A stretch of 54,213 bases of DNA from Litorisediminicola beolgyonensis. Its GTDB lineage: Bacteria > Pseudomonadota > Alphaproteobacteria > Rhodobacterales > Rhodobacteraceae. Under the pieces are notes generated by a model. The model made no database searches and was not told where the DNA came from. It saw only the letters and a program-made list of their open reading frames with translations. The translations under genes and the position numbers were made by a program. This document shows, piece after piece, positions 10,910 through 19,069 of the stretch. The stretch spans positions 1 to 54,213 of the forward strand of contig NZ_JBHTMU010000030.1 of NCBI RefSeq assembly GCF_042679605.1. Direction: 5' to 3'. Within the stretch, counting starts at the first letter, position 1. Every line of letters begins with the position of its first letter.

Positions 10910-11274
10910 TCGACGGTCGCTGCGCCTGCGGGGCGGTCCAATTCACGAGCGAGGCTCAGCCGGTCAATGCCTCGGCCTGCCATTGCGGCATGTGCCGCAA
11001 GATGTCCGGGCACGCCTGGGCCTCGGCGCAAGTGCCCTTCGAGAGCCTGAGGGTCACCGGCAATGTGCGCTGGTTCCGGCTCTCCGCCACTGCGGAGCGC
11101 GGCATCTGCCCAAGCTGCGGCGCGTTCCTCTTCTGGCGCGGCGATGGCGAGGCCGAGATCAGCGTGGCGCTCGGCGCGCTGGAGGCACCGACGGGCCTCC
11201 GGCTCGAGAAACACATCTTCACCGCCGACAAGGGCGATTACTACGAGATCAGCGACGGGCTTCCGCAGTCATGA
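10906..11274 (+). CDS. GFA family zinc-binding protein
   Basis: The 122-aa protein has the GFA (glutathione-dependent formaldehyde-activating-like) fold: Cys-x-Cys in GRCACGAVQF, CHCGMCRK, and CPSCGAFLFWR. These seven cysteines bind two zinc ions. Family members act on small aldehyde or thiol adducts, but most, including this one, have no proven reaction. ATG 10906 overlaps the LysE stop (ATGA), and its own stop overlaps the next LysE start at 11271. Confidence 0.85.
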   Translation: MIDGRCACGAVQFTSEAQPVNASACHCGMCRKMSGHAWASAQVPFESLRVTGNVRWFRLSATAERGICPSCGAFLFWRGDGEAEISVALGALEAPTGLRLEKHIFTADKGDYYEISDGLPQS

Positions 11275-11888
11275 TCGCCGGACTGCCCGATCCGGTCTCG
11301 CTCGCGACCTTCCTCGGCGCGGGGCTCGTCCTGAACCTCACCCCGGGGGCGGACGTGATGTTCGCCATGGCCTCGGGTGTGCGCGGCGGATGGCGCGCGG
11401 GCGTCGCGGCCGCCGCGGGGGTCAGCGCGGGCTCGATGATCCACGTCACTCTGACCGCCTTCGGAGCCGCGGCGCTCTTCGCCGCTTGGCCGCCGGGTTT
11501 CGCGACCCTGCGCTGGGCCGGGGCGGGCTACCTCCTCTGGCTCGCATGGCGCAGTTGGCAGGGCGGCGGCGACGCCGAGACCACGCGCGGCGCGCAAACG
11601 CTCGGGCGGGCGGCGCGGCAGGGGCTTGTCACCAACGTGCTGAACCCCAAGGTCGCGCTTTTCGTCCTGGCCTTCCTGCCGCAATTCGCCGATCCCGCGC
11701 AGGGACCGGTCTGGAGCCAGATCCTGGTCTTGGGCACGCTCTTCTCGATCACCGGTTTCGTCGTCACCGCCAGCTACGGAGGCGTCGCGGGCCTCCTGCG
11801 CGACCGGGTTGCGGCGGCGAAACGCACGCTGGACAGGGTCGCGGCGCTGGTCTTCACCGGACTTGCGCTGCGGCTCGTCTGGACCTGA
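11271..11888 (+). CDS. LysE/RhtB family exporter, second copy
   Basis: The 205-aa protein shares the LysE layout: an N-terminal membrane helix, NLTPGADVMFAMASGVRGG (the PGP motif appears as TPGAD), and NVLNPKVALFVLAFLPQF. It is clearly different in sequence from the exporter at 10283 and is not a recent duplicate. The ATG overlaps the GFA stop (ATGA). A homocysteine methyltransferase-like gene follows 22 nt later, so exported substrates might be sulfur amino acids, but that is only suggested by position. Confidence 0.88.
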   Translation: MIAGLPDPVSLATFLGAGLVLNLTPGADVMFAMASGVRGGWRAGVAAAAGVSAGSMIHVTLTAFGAAALFAAWPPGFATLRWAGAGYLLWLAWRSWQGGGDAETTRGAQTLGRAARQGLVTNVLNPKVALFVLAFLPQFADPAQGPVWSQILVLGTLFSITGFVVTASYGGVAGLLRDRVAAAKRTLDRVAALVFTGLALRLVWT

Positions 11889-11910
11889 CATCACTCGAAA
11901 GGACCGGCAC

Positions 11911-12807
11911 ATGGCACGGATCACGCTGCTCGACGGGGGCATGGGACAGGAACTGGTGCGGCGCTCCGGGGATGCGCCGACCGGGCTCTGGAGCACCCGG
12001 GTGATGATGGATCACCCCGGGCTCGTCGAGGCGGTTCACCGCGATTACTTCAACGCGGGCGCCACCATCGCCACCGCCAATACCTACGCGATCTTTGCCG
12101 ACCGGCTCGACCGCGAGGGCCTGGGCGACCAGCTGGCCGATCTGCGCGCCATGGCCATGGCCGAGGCCCGCGCGGCCCGGGACGCGCATGGCTCGGGCCG
12201 GGTCGCCGCCGCCATCGGCCCGCTGCGCGGCAGCTATCGGCCCGAGGCCTTCCCCGACCACGACACCGCCGTGACCGAGTACCGCGCCGCGCTCGAGGCG
12301 CTCGCGCCCGAGGCCGATCTGGTGATCTTCGAGACCGTCGCGTCGCTTGCCCATGCCCGAGCCGCGCTCGACGCGTCCGAGGACTGCGCGCGCCCAGTCT
12401 GGATCGCGGCGACGGTCGATGACGAGGACGGCACCCGCCTGCGCTCGGGCGAGCCCGTCGCGGATCTCGCCCGCGCCCTGAAGGGCCGTCATGCCGAAGC
12501 CGCGCTGGCCAATTGCTCGGCGCCCGAAGCGATGGGACCGGCGCTTGGGCTCCTCGCTGAGAGCGGCGTGCCCTTCGGCGCCTATGCCAACGGGTTCGAG
12601 CAGATCACCAAGGCCTTTCTTGGCGAGGTCCAGACCGTCGACGTGCTCACCTCGCGGCGCGACATGGGACCCGAGCGCTACGCCGCGATCGCGATGAGCT
12701 GGGTCGGGCAGGGCGCGACCATTATCGGCGGCTGCTGCGAAACCGGGCCCGACCACATCGCGGCCATCGCCGCGGCGCTCCGGGCCGGCGGGCACGAGAT
12801 CGTCTGA
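11911..12807 (+). CDS. Homocysteine S-methyltransferase family protein
   Basis: The 298-aa protein is a zinc-dependent methyltransferase barrel. It has the N-terminal LLDGGMGQEL, the TANTY segment, a central cysteine in LANCSAPEA and the C-terminal GGCCETGPDHI pair; the three cysteines form the zinc site that activates homocysteine. MmuM-like members use S-methylmethionine and BHMT-like members use betaine; the motif set does not separate them. It is the last gene of the string that starts with the exporters, and an msrC enzyme upstream fits a methionine-repair theme. Confidence 0.85.
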   Translation: MARITLLDGGMGQELVRRSGDAPTGLWSTRVMMDHPGLVEAVHRDYFNAGATIATANTYAIFADRLDREGLGDQLADLRAMAMAEARAARDAHGSGRVAAAIGPLRGSYRPEAFPDHDTAVTEYRAALEALAPEADLVIFETVASLAHARAALDASEDCARPVWIAATVDDEDGTRLRSGEPVADLARALKGRHAEAALANCSAPEAMGPALGLLAESGVPFGAYANGFEQITKAFLGEVQTVDVLTSRRDMGPERYAAIAMSWVGQGATIIGGCCETGPDHIAAIAAALRAGGHEIV

Positions 12808-12848
12808 GGGCCTTGCAGCGCCGGAGCGCACCTGACAGAGACCGCGAC

Positions 12849-13493
12849 ATGTCCGATCGCTACGACCCGCCCAAAGACGAGATCGCGGTGCTGCACGCCG
12901 ATCACGAGCTGCTCGTTGTCGAGAAACCGGCGGGGCTCCTGTCGGTGCCCGGCAAGGGGCCGGAGCTCGCCGATAGCCTGATCGCACGGCTGGCACAGGC
13001 CTTTCCGCAGGTGCTTCTGGTCCACCGGCTGGACCGGGACACCTCCGGCGTGATGGTCTTCGCGCTCACGCCCCATGCGCAGCGCCATCTCGGGCTGCAA
13101 TTCGAAAAGCGGCAGGTGAAGAAGACCTATATCGCCCGGGTCGCGGGCCGGGTCTCCGAGAGCAAGGGCACGGTGGATCTGCCGCTGATGGTCGACTGGC
13201 CGAACCGTCCGCTGCAGAAGGTCGATCCCGAGGGCCGCGCCGCGCTCACCGACTGGCATCGCGTCAAGGCATCGGATGCTGAAAGCCGGATGCGGCTTCT
13301 GCCCAAGACCGGCCGCTCCCACCAGCTGCGTGTCCACATGCTGGCGCTCGGACACCCGATCCTCGGCGATCCGCTCTACGCGCCCGACACCGCGCCCGCG
13401 TTTCCCCGCATGATGCTTCACGCCGAGGAATTGCGCCTGCGCCATCCCGATGGCGGCGCAGGCCAGGTGTTTCGCGCCAAGGCGCCGTTCTAG
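12849..13493 (+). CDS. RluA-family pseudouridine synthase
   Basis: The 214-aa enzyme isomerises uridine to pseudouridine in RNA. The catalytic aspartate lies in HRLDRDTSGVMVFA, and the family motifs VEKPAGLLSVPGKG, KTYIARVAG and GRSHQLRVHMLALGHPILGDPLY are all present. The short length and absence of an S4 domain suggest an RluA-type 23S rRNA/tRNA enzyme rather than RluC/RluD. ATG 12849 is chosen; the upstream in-frame ATG would add 12 basic residues. It converges on the aldehyde dehydrogenase gene, with a long hairpin between. Confidence 0.88.
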   Translation: MSDRYDPPKDEIAVLHADHELLVVEKPAGLLSVPGKGPELADSLIARLAQAFPQVLLVHRLDRDTSGVMVFALTPHAQRHLGLQFEKRQVKKTYIARVAGRVSESKGTVDLPLMVDWPNRPLQKVDPEGRAALTDWHRVKASDAESRMRLLPKTGRSHQLRVHMLALGHPILGDPLYAPDTAPAFPRMMLHAEELRLRHPDGGAGQVFRAKAPF

Positions 13494-13521
13494 GCCGCGC
13501 GCCCTTGGCCAGGTGCGGGAT

Positions 13522-13587
13522 GCGTATTTATCGAAAAGAAGAAGCCCAAAAGCGCCTCTTTCGAGCTTCTTCTTTTTCCAAATACGC
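13522..13587. terminator. Long imperfect hairpin between convergent genes; full copy of a dispersed element
   Basis: GCGTATTT (13522-13529) pairs with AAATACGC (13580-13587), and inside it AAAAGAAGAAGC (13534-13545) pairs with GCTTCTTCTTTT (13565-13576), giving about 20 paired bases. A/T-rich arms make it work as a terminator on either strand, between rluA-like (+) and the aldehyde dehydrogenase (-). The left half recurs between murE and murF at 37863-37885, so it is also a dispersed element. Confidence 0.65.
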
Positions 13588-13628
13588 CGCGCGCGCGTGA
13601 CGCTATCGAGACGCCCGGCAGGCGCGCG

Positions 13629-15068
13629 TCAGTCCACGGACCAGCCCGAGACGGCCTTGACTTCGAGGAAGTCGAGAATGCCCCAATAACCGCCCTCGCG
13701 GCCATTGCCGGACTGTTTCATGCCGCCGAAGGGCGCGCCCTGCGCGCGGTCTTCGCCGTTCATTTCGACCATGCCGGAGCGCAGCTGCCGGGCGAGGCGG
13801 TTGCGCCGGGCGCCGTCCTGGCTCTGGACGTAATTGGTCAGGCCGTAGGGGGTGTCATTGGCGATGGCGACGGCCTCGTCCTCGGTCTCGAAGCGCAGGA
13901 TGGACAGGACCGGTCCGAAGATCTCCTCGCGCGCGATGGTCATGTCCGGGGTTACGTCGGCAAAGACCGTGGGGCGGACGTAGAAGCCGCGGTTGAGGCC
14001 CTCGGGCAGGCCCGGGCCACCGGCGACGAGGCGGGCGCCTTCGTCGATGCCCTGCTGGATCAGGCCCTGGATCTTGTCCCACTGGGTGCGGTTGATCACC
14101 GGGCCGATATGGCGGCCCTCTTCCGAGGCCGGACCGACCGCGACCGATTGCGCCACTTCGGCGGCCTCGGCGACGACGCGGTCATAGACCGGCGCCTCGA
14201 CCAGCATCCGCGAGGGCGCGTTGCAGCTCTGGCCGGTGTTCTGCATCATGTGCAGGACGCCCCGTTTCACCGCCTTCTCGTCGGCATCGGCGAACAGGAG
14301 GTTCGCGCCCTTGCCGCCCAGTTCCAGGTGCACGCGCTTCAGCGTGTCGGCGGCGGCCTTTGAGATCAGCTTGCCCGCGCGGGTCGAGCCCGTGAAGCTC
14401 ACCATGTCGACATCGGGGTGGGCCGAGAGCTGGCTGCCGACGCCCGCGCCGTCGCCGTTGACGAGGTTGAAGACGCCCTTGGGCCAGCCTGCGGCATCGA
14501 CGCATTCGGCGAAGATCATCGCCGAGAGAGGGCTTTCCTCGGAGGGTTTCAGTACCATCGTGCAGCCCGCCACCGCCGCCGCGCCGACTTTCAGTGCGAT
14601 CTGGTTCATTGGCCAGTTCCAGGGCGTGATCAGCGCCGCGACGCCGACCGCCTCGTGGATGATGCGGTCCGTCGGCGCATGATCGCCGAGAGGGGCCTCG
14701 AACTCGAACTCCTTGGCGGCTTCAAGGAAGCCCTTGAGGTGCCACGCACCGGCGCCCCACTGGTTCTTCCGGGCGAGTTCCATCGGCGCGCCCATCTCCC
14801 GGCTCATCGCCTCGGCCAGATCGGCGGAGCGCTCCTTGTAGGCGGCGAGCAGGCGCTCGACGCAGGCGATGCGCTCGGCGGGCGGCGTCGCCATCCAGCC
14901 GGGCAGGGCGGCCTTGGCGGCGGCGACGGCGGCGTCGGTATCGGCGGCCCCGCCGAGGGAGATCACCGCAAAGGGCTCTTCGGTCGAGGGATCGATCACC
15001 TCGCGGTCCGTGCCCTCGCGCGGGCTGACCCAGGCGCCGTCGATGTAGAAGTCGCGTTTCTCGAGCAT
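13629..15068 (-). CDS. Aldehyde dehydrogenase family protein
   Basis: The 479-aa NAD(P)-dependent enzyme oxidises an aldehyde to the acid. The ALDH hallmarks are all there: TPWNWPMNQIALKVGAA (cofactor Asn), KPSEESPLSA, FTGSTRAGK, the general-base Glu in LELGGKGANLL, the nucleophile Cys in NTGQSCNAPSR and the C-terminal PFGGMKQSGNGREGG. The residues do not fix the substrate. A GGAGGA ribosome site (15074-15079) supports the ATG at 15068. The gap to puuD is 93 nt on the same strand, so cotranscription with puuD is possible but no shared role is evident. Confidence 0.9.
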   Translation of the reverse strand: MLEKRDFYIDGAWVSPREGTDREVIDPSTEEPFAVISLGGAADTDAAVAAAKAALPGWMATPPAERIACVERLLAAYKERSADLAEAMSREMGAPMELARKNQWGAGAWHLKGFLEAAKEFEFEAPLGDHAPTDRIIHEAVGVAALITPWNWPMNQIALKVGAAAVAGCTMVLKPSEESPLSAMIFAECVDAAGWPKGVFNLVNGDGAGVGSQLSAHPDVDMVSFTGSTRAGKLISKAAADTLKRVHLELGGKGANLLFADADEKAVKRGVLHMMQNTGQSCNAPSRMLVEAPVYDRVVAEAAEVAQSVAVGPASEEGRHIGPVINRTQWDKIQGLIQQGIDEGARLVAGGPGLPEGLNRGFYVRPTVFADVTPDMTIAREEIFGPVLSILRFETEDEAVAIANDTPYGLTNYVQSQDGARRNRLARQLRSGMVEMNGEDRAQGAPFGGMKQSGNGREGGYWGILDFLEVKAVSGWSVD

Positions 15069-15161
15069 GTCGTTCCTCCGCTTGGCGCCGCGACTCGGGT
15101 CGGCGGCGCGCCAAAATTTGATCATATTCTGGCGCGGGGGCAGCCCGGTCGCAAGGGGAAG

Positions 15162-16391
15162 TCAGTCTTGCGCGGCGCGATACCAGGCGATGAGCGCGGC
15201 GCGGTCGGCCGCTTCGATGCCGGTCACGTTGCCCGGCGGCATGGCGTGGCTCACCCCGGCCTGCAGGTAGATCTCGCGGGCATGGGCGGCGATGTCGGCC
15301 TCGGTCTCGAGATGCACCCCCTTGGGCGCGCGGCGGATGCCGTCCCAGACGGGCTCGCGCGCGTGGCACATCGAACAGCGGCCGAGCACGATGTCCTGCG
15401 CCTCGGCGAAGCCCTCGGCCGAGGCGTAGCGGGCCTCGAAGGGAGAGAGCGGGCGGGCGGCGGCGTCCTCGTAGGTCTCGGGCTGACCGAGCGTCGAGAG
15501 CCAGGCGATCAGCACGAAGAGTGCGACGGTCACGGCCCAGGTCCAGCTCGGGTTCCCGGCGCGGGCGTGGCGGGTGTTGAAGTAATGCCGGATCGTCACG
15601 CCCATCAGGAAGACGAGGCTGGCGATGGCCCAGGAATAGGGCGTCGCGAAGGCCAGGGGGTAGTGGTTCGACAGCATCAGGAAGATGACCGGCAGGGTCA
15701 GGTAGTTGTTATGCGTCGAGCGCAGCTTGGCGATCTTGCCGTATTTGGCGTCCGGCGTGCGCCCGGCCTTGAGGTCGGCCACGACGATGCGCTGGTTCGG
15801 CATGATGATCAGGAAGACGTTCGCGGTCATGATCGTCGCGGTGAAGGCGCCGAGATGCAGGAGCGCCGCGCGCCCGGTGAAGACCTGGTTGAAGCCCCAG
15901 GACATCGCCACCAGCATCGCGAACAGGAGCAGCATCAGGAGCGTCGGGCGGTTGCCGAGCGCCGATTTGCAGAGTGCGTCGTAGATCAGCCAGCCCAGCG
16001 TCAGCGAGCCCGCCGAAATCAGGATCGCCTGCCAGAGCGCCAGGTCGGCGCGGGCGCGGTCGATGAGGTACAGCTCTCCGCCCGCCCAGTAGACGATCAT
16101 CAGGAGCGCCGCGCCCGAGAGCCAAGTGGCGTAGCTTTCCCATTTGAACCAGGTCAGGTGCTCGGGCATCGCTTCGGGCGCCACGAGGTATTTGCGAATG
16201 TGGTAGAAGCCGCCGCCATGGACCTGCCATTCCTCGCCATGCGCGCCGGGCGGCAGGTCGGGGGCTTTGCGGAGGCCCAGGTCGAGCGCGATGAAGTAGA
16301 AGGACGACCCGATCCAGGCGATGGCCGTCACCACGTGCAGCCAGCGCACCGCGAAGCCCAGCCAGTCCCAGAGTATCGCCAGATCGGCCAT
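15162..16391 (-). CDS. puuD: Membrane urate hydroxylase PuuD with C-terminal cytochrome c
   Basis: The 409-aa protein has about eight membrane helices followed by a cytochrome c domain with heme motif CSMCH (339-343) and probable Met ligand Met384. This is the PuuD architecture, in which urate is oxidised to 5-hydroxyisourate at the membrane and electrons go to the respiratory chain through cytochrome c instead of producing hydrogen peroxide. Histidine-rich helices (RWLHVVTAIAWIGSSFYF, THNNYLTLP) resemble the family. The divergent LysR gene 100 nt away is the likely regulator, and the next enzymes of the pathway lie 2-7 kb downstream. Confidence 0.92.
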   Translation of the reverse strand: MADLAILWDWLGFAVRWLHVVTAIAWIGSSFYFIALDLGLRKAPDLPPGAHGEEWQVHGGGFYHIRKYLVAPEAMPEHLTWFKWESYATWLSGAALLMIVYWAGGELYLIDRARADLALWQAILISAGSLTLGWLIYDALCKSALGNRPTLLMLLLFAMLVAMSWGFNQVFTGRAALLHLGAFTATIMTANVFLIIMPNQRIVVADLKAGRTPDAKYGKIAKLRSTHNNYLTLPVIFLMLSNHYPLAFATPYSWAIASLVFLMGVTIRHYFNTRHARAGNPSWTWAVTVALFVLIAWLSTLGQPETYEDAAARPLSPFEARYASAEGFAEAQDIVLGRCSMCHAREPVWDGIRRAPKGVHLETEADIAAHAREIYLQAGVSHAMPPGNVTGIEAADRAALIAWYRAAQD

Positions 16392-16491
16392 CGTCCCGCT
16401 CCCTGTCCCTATTCTGTCGGCGAGGCTATGCCGCTTGCCACGGCTTTGCTATTGCCAGAGACGCCTGAACATCATCAAAATTTTCCGAAGA

Positions 16492-17406
16492 ATGTCCTAT
16501 CTCGAAAACATCCGCACCTTCCTGCGCGTCTATGAATTGGGCAGCATGTCCGCGGCCGGGCGGGATCTGCGCATTTCTCCGGCAGTGACCTCGGCGCGGA
16601 TGAGCCAGCTCGAGGATCACTTGGGCGTGCGGCTCTTCCAGCGCACCACGCGCAAGCTGTCACCGACCGAGCAGGGGCGGGCCTTCTACTCCGGCGCGCG
16701 CGAGGTGATCGCGGCGCTTGAAGCTGCCGAGGCGCAGGTGGCCGAGATCACCGAGAACCCGCGCGGCGCGCTGCACGTCGCGGCCCCGCTCGGGCTTGGG
16801 CGACGGCTGGTGGCGCCCTTGGTGCCCGCGTTTCTAAAACGCTACCCGGACGTGTCGGTCCGGTTGCGGCTGAGCGATCGCAAGCTCGACCTCGCGGAAG
16901 AGGCGATCGACCTCGCGTTCTTCCTGGGGGTTCCCGAGGACAGCACGTTGAAGATCCGCAAGATCGCCGATTGTCCGCGGGTGCTCTGCGCCGCGCCCGC
17001 CTATCTCGACGCGCGGGGCCATCCCCGGTCGGGCGACGACCTGCTGGCGGGCGGGCATGAGTGCCTGATCCTGCGCTTCCCCGGCGCAACCGAGTTCCAG
17101 TGGCGGCTCTCCACGCCCGACGGCGTCCGCCGCTTCGCGGTCAGCGGACGGCTCGAGAGCGACGATGGCGATGTGCTGACGGGCTGGGCGCTCGACGGGC
17201 AGGGGATCGTGCTGAAACCGGTCTTCGAGGTGGCGCCGCATCTGGCATCGGGCGCGCTGGTCGCTGTCTGCGACGCCACACCGCCCGAGCCCGTGCAGCT
17301 GGCCTGTCTCTTCCCGCATACGCGCGGACAGGACCCGAAAGCGCGGCTTTTCATGGATTTCGTGACCGAAGGATTGGCAAGCGCGCTGCGCGGTGTGACC
17401 TCCTGA
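16492..17406 (+). CDS. LysR family transcriptional regulator
   Basis: The 304-aa protein has an N-terminal winged helix-turn-helix (MSYLENIRTFLRVYELGSMS..., then RISPAVTSARMSQLEDHLGVRLFQRTTRKLSPT) and a periplasmic-binding-protein-like effector domain. It is divergent from puuD with a 100-bp shared control region, the usual LysR layout, so purine-degradation control with urate or a breakdown product as inducer is the best inference. GAAG just before the ATG is a weak ribosome site. The first residues match the 'MxxLxxIRTFLxV' form common in this family, supporting the start. Confidence 0.9.
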   Translation: MSYLENIRTFLRVYELGSMSAAGRDLRISPAVTSARMSQLEDHLGVRLFQRTTRKLSPTEQGRAFYSGAREVIAALEAAEAQVAEITENPRGALHVAAPLGLGRRLVAPLVPAFLKRYPDVSVRLRLSDRKLDLAEEAIDLAFFLGVPEDSTLKIRKIADCPRVLCAAPAYLDARGHPRSGDDLLAGGHECLILRFPGATEFQWRLSTPDGVRRFAVSGRLESDDGDVLTGWALDGQGIVLKPVFEVAPHLASGALVAVCDATPPEPVQLACLFPHTRGQDPKARLFMDFVTEGLASALRGVTS

Positions 17407-17488
17407 GGCAAATCGGGCAGCCCCGGCTTGCGCGTGGGAGAAGAGTGACCTAGGCGGCAGGCACAGTTTTTTCTGCCCGGAGCCGTCC

Positions 17489-18571
17489 ATGTATCGCCGC
17501 GCCTTTCTTGCGTCCGCAACCTCGCTGCTTGCTGTCCCGTTCCTGCCGGGTCGCGCCCGCGCCGCCTTTGCGCCCGAGCCGGGGGAGTGGCGCCGGTTCG
17601 AGGTCACGACCGAGCTGCAGCTGCCCGGCGACGCGCCCACCGATCTCTGGGTGCCCTTGCCATTTGCCGAGGGCGAGGGCTGGAACCGGGGCGGCGATCT
17701 GCGCTTTGACGGCACCGCCGATCACGTCGCGCAAAAGAGCGATGCCGAGAGCGGCGCCCGCTACCTGCACGCCCATTGGAACGCGGGTGGCCTCCCGCGA
17801 CAGCTGACCGTCACCGCGACCGTCGAGACCCGCGACCGCGCCGTCGATCTGGGCGCACCGCGCGACATCGCACCGCTCGACGCCGCCGAGCGCGCCCGCC
17901 TGACCGCGCCCTCGCGGCTTGTGCCGACCGACGGGATCGTGCGGGAGACCGCGCTTGCGATCACCGAAGGGACCGGCTCCGACCTCGAGGCCGCGCGCGC
18001 GATCTACGACTGGGTCGTCGAGAACACCGCGCGCAATCCCGAGACCCGGGGCTGCGGGCTCGGCGATGTCGCCACGATGCTGGAGACCGGCGATCTGACC
18101 GGCAAATGCGCGGACCTGAACACGCTCTATGTGGGCCTCGCCCGCGCCGCGGGCCTGCCCGCGCGTGACGTCTACGGCCTGCGCGTCGCGCCCTCGCGCT
18201 TCGGCTACAAGAGCCTCGGCGCCGGGTCCGAGATCGTCACCAAGGCGCAGCATTGCCGCGCCGAGGTCTGGCTGTCGCAGTTCGGCTGGGTGCCGGTCGA
18301 TCCGGCGGATGTGCGCAAGGTCATGCTGGAAGAGGTCGAGGGCGGCCTCGCGCTCGACACGCCCAAGGTCGAGGCCGCGCGCGAGACGCTCTTCGGCGCC
18401 TGGGAGGGCAACTGGATCGCCTATAACAGCGCCCATGACCTCGACCTGCCCGGCGCAGGCGCCGATCCGGTCGATTTCCTGATGTATCCCGAGGCCGAGA
18501 TCGGCGGCGTCCGGCAGGACGCGCTGTCGCCCGACAGCTTCGCCTACACGATCGCCGCGCGCGAGCTCTGA
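17489..18571 (+). CDS. Exported transglutaminase-like protein
   Basis: The 360-aa protein has an N-terminal signal peptide with a twin-Arg pair (MYRRAFLASATSLL, cleavage after about residue 25), so it is exported, perhaps by Tat. The transglutaminase-like core carries the Cys-His-Asp triad: Cys in LTGKCADLNTLYVGLARAAG, His in AQHCRAEVWL and Asp in VPVDPADV. Such bacterial proteins are usually peptidases or cross-linkers of unknown target. It lies between the LysR gene and uraH, ending one base before the uraH stop, so it interrupts the purine cluster without an obvious link to it. Confidence 0.85.
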   Translation: MYRRAFLASATSLLAVPFLPGRARAAFAPEPGEWRRFEVTTELQLPGDAPTDLWVPLPFAEGEGWNRGGDLRFDGTADHVAQKSDAESGARYLHAHWNAGGLPRQLTVTATVETRDRAVDLGAPRDIAPLDAAERARLTAPSRLVPTDGIVRETALAITEGTGSDLEAARAIYDWVVENTARNPETRGCGLGDVATMLETGDLTGKCADLNTLYVGLARAAGLPARDVYGLRVAPSRFGYKSLGAGSEIVTKAQHCRAEVWLSQFGWVPVDPADVRKVMLEEVEGGLALDTPKVEAARETLFGAWEGNWIAYNSAHDLDLPGAGADPVDFLMYPEAEIGGVRQDALSPDSFAYTIAAREL

Positions 18572-18928
18572 TCAGCTGCCGCGATAGGTCGAGAACCCGT
18601 AGGGCGAGAGCAGGAGCGGGACGTGGTAATGCGCGTCCCCGTCCGCCATGCCAAAGCGGATCGGCACCTCGTCGAGAAAGAGCGGCTCGGCTCCGGCCTG
18701 CCCGCTGGCGCGCAGATAGTCGCCCGCGTGAAAGGTCAGCTCGTACTGGCCGGGGGCAAAGGCCTCCTTGGGCAGGATAGGCCCGTCTGTCCGGCCATCG
18801 GCGTTGGTCTCCATCTCCGCAAGACGCGTCCGCTCGGACCCGCTGATCCGGTCGAGCGTGATCTTCAGCCCCGCCGCGGGCACGCCCTGCGCGGTGTCGA
18901 GTACATGGGTCGTCAGGTATCCGGCCAT
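18572..18928 (-). CDS. uraH: 5-hydroxyisourate hydrolase
   Basis: The 118-aa transthyretin-like enzyme hydrolyses 5-hydroxyisourate, the PuuD product, to OHCU. It starts MAGYLTTHVLDTAQGVPA with the family His, contains Arg in the HPG-region (PILPKEAFAPGQYELTF) and ends in the diagnostic YRGS tetrapeptide after AHYHVPLLLSPYGFST. A GGGAGG ribosome site precedes the ATG. It converges with the transglutaminase gene with no gap and is divergent from the allantoinase/decarboxylase fusion; the 141-bp gap should hold both promoters. Confidence 0.95.
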   Translation of the reverse strand: MAGYLTTHVLDTAQGVPAAGLKITLDRISGSERTRLAEMETNADGRTDGPILPKEAFAPGQYELTFHAGDYLRASGQAGAEPLFLDEVPIRFGMADGDAHYHVPLLLSPYGFSTYRGS

Positions 18929-19069
18929 TTCGCCCTCCCGGTTTGCCCCGTCTTTGTGCAGACACGCGCCCTCGGGCGCAAAACCATTGCCATCGCATAG
19001 TCCTTCGCATCTTTTTTGAAAACCCGCGCAGGGTCGGGCGGTTACAACGACAAGAACAGGAGACCCGAG

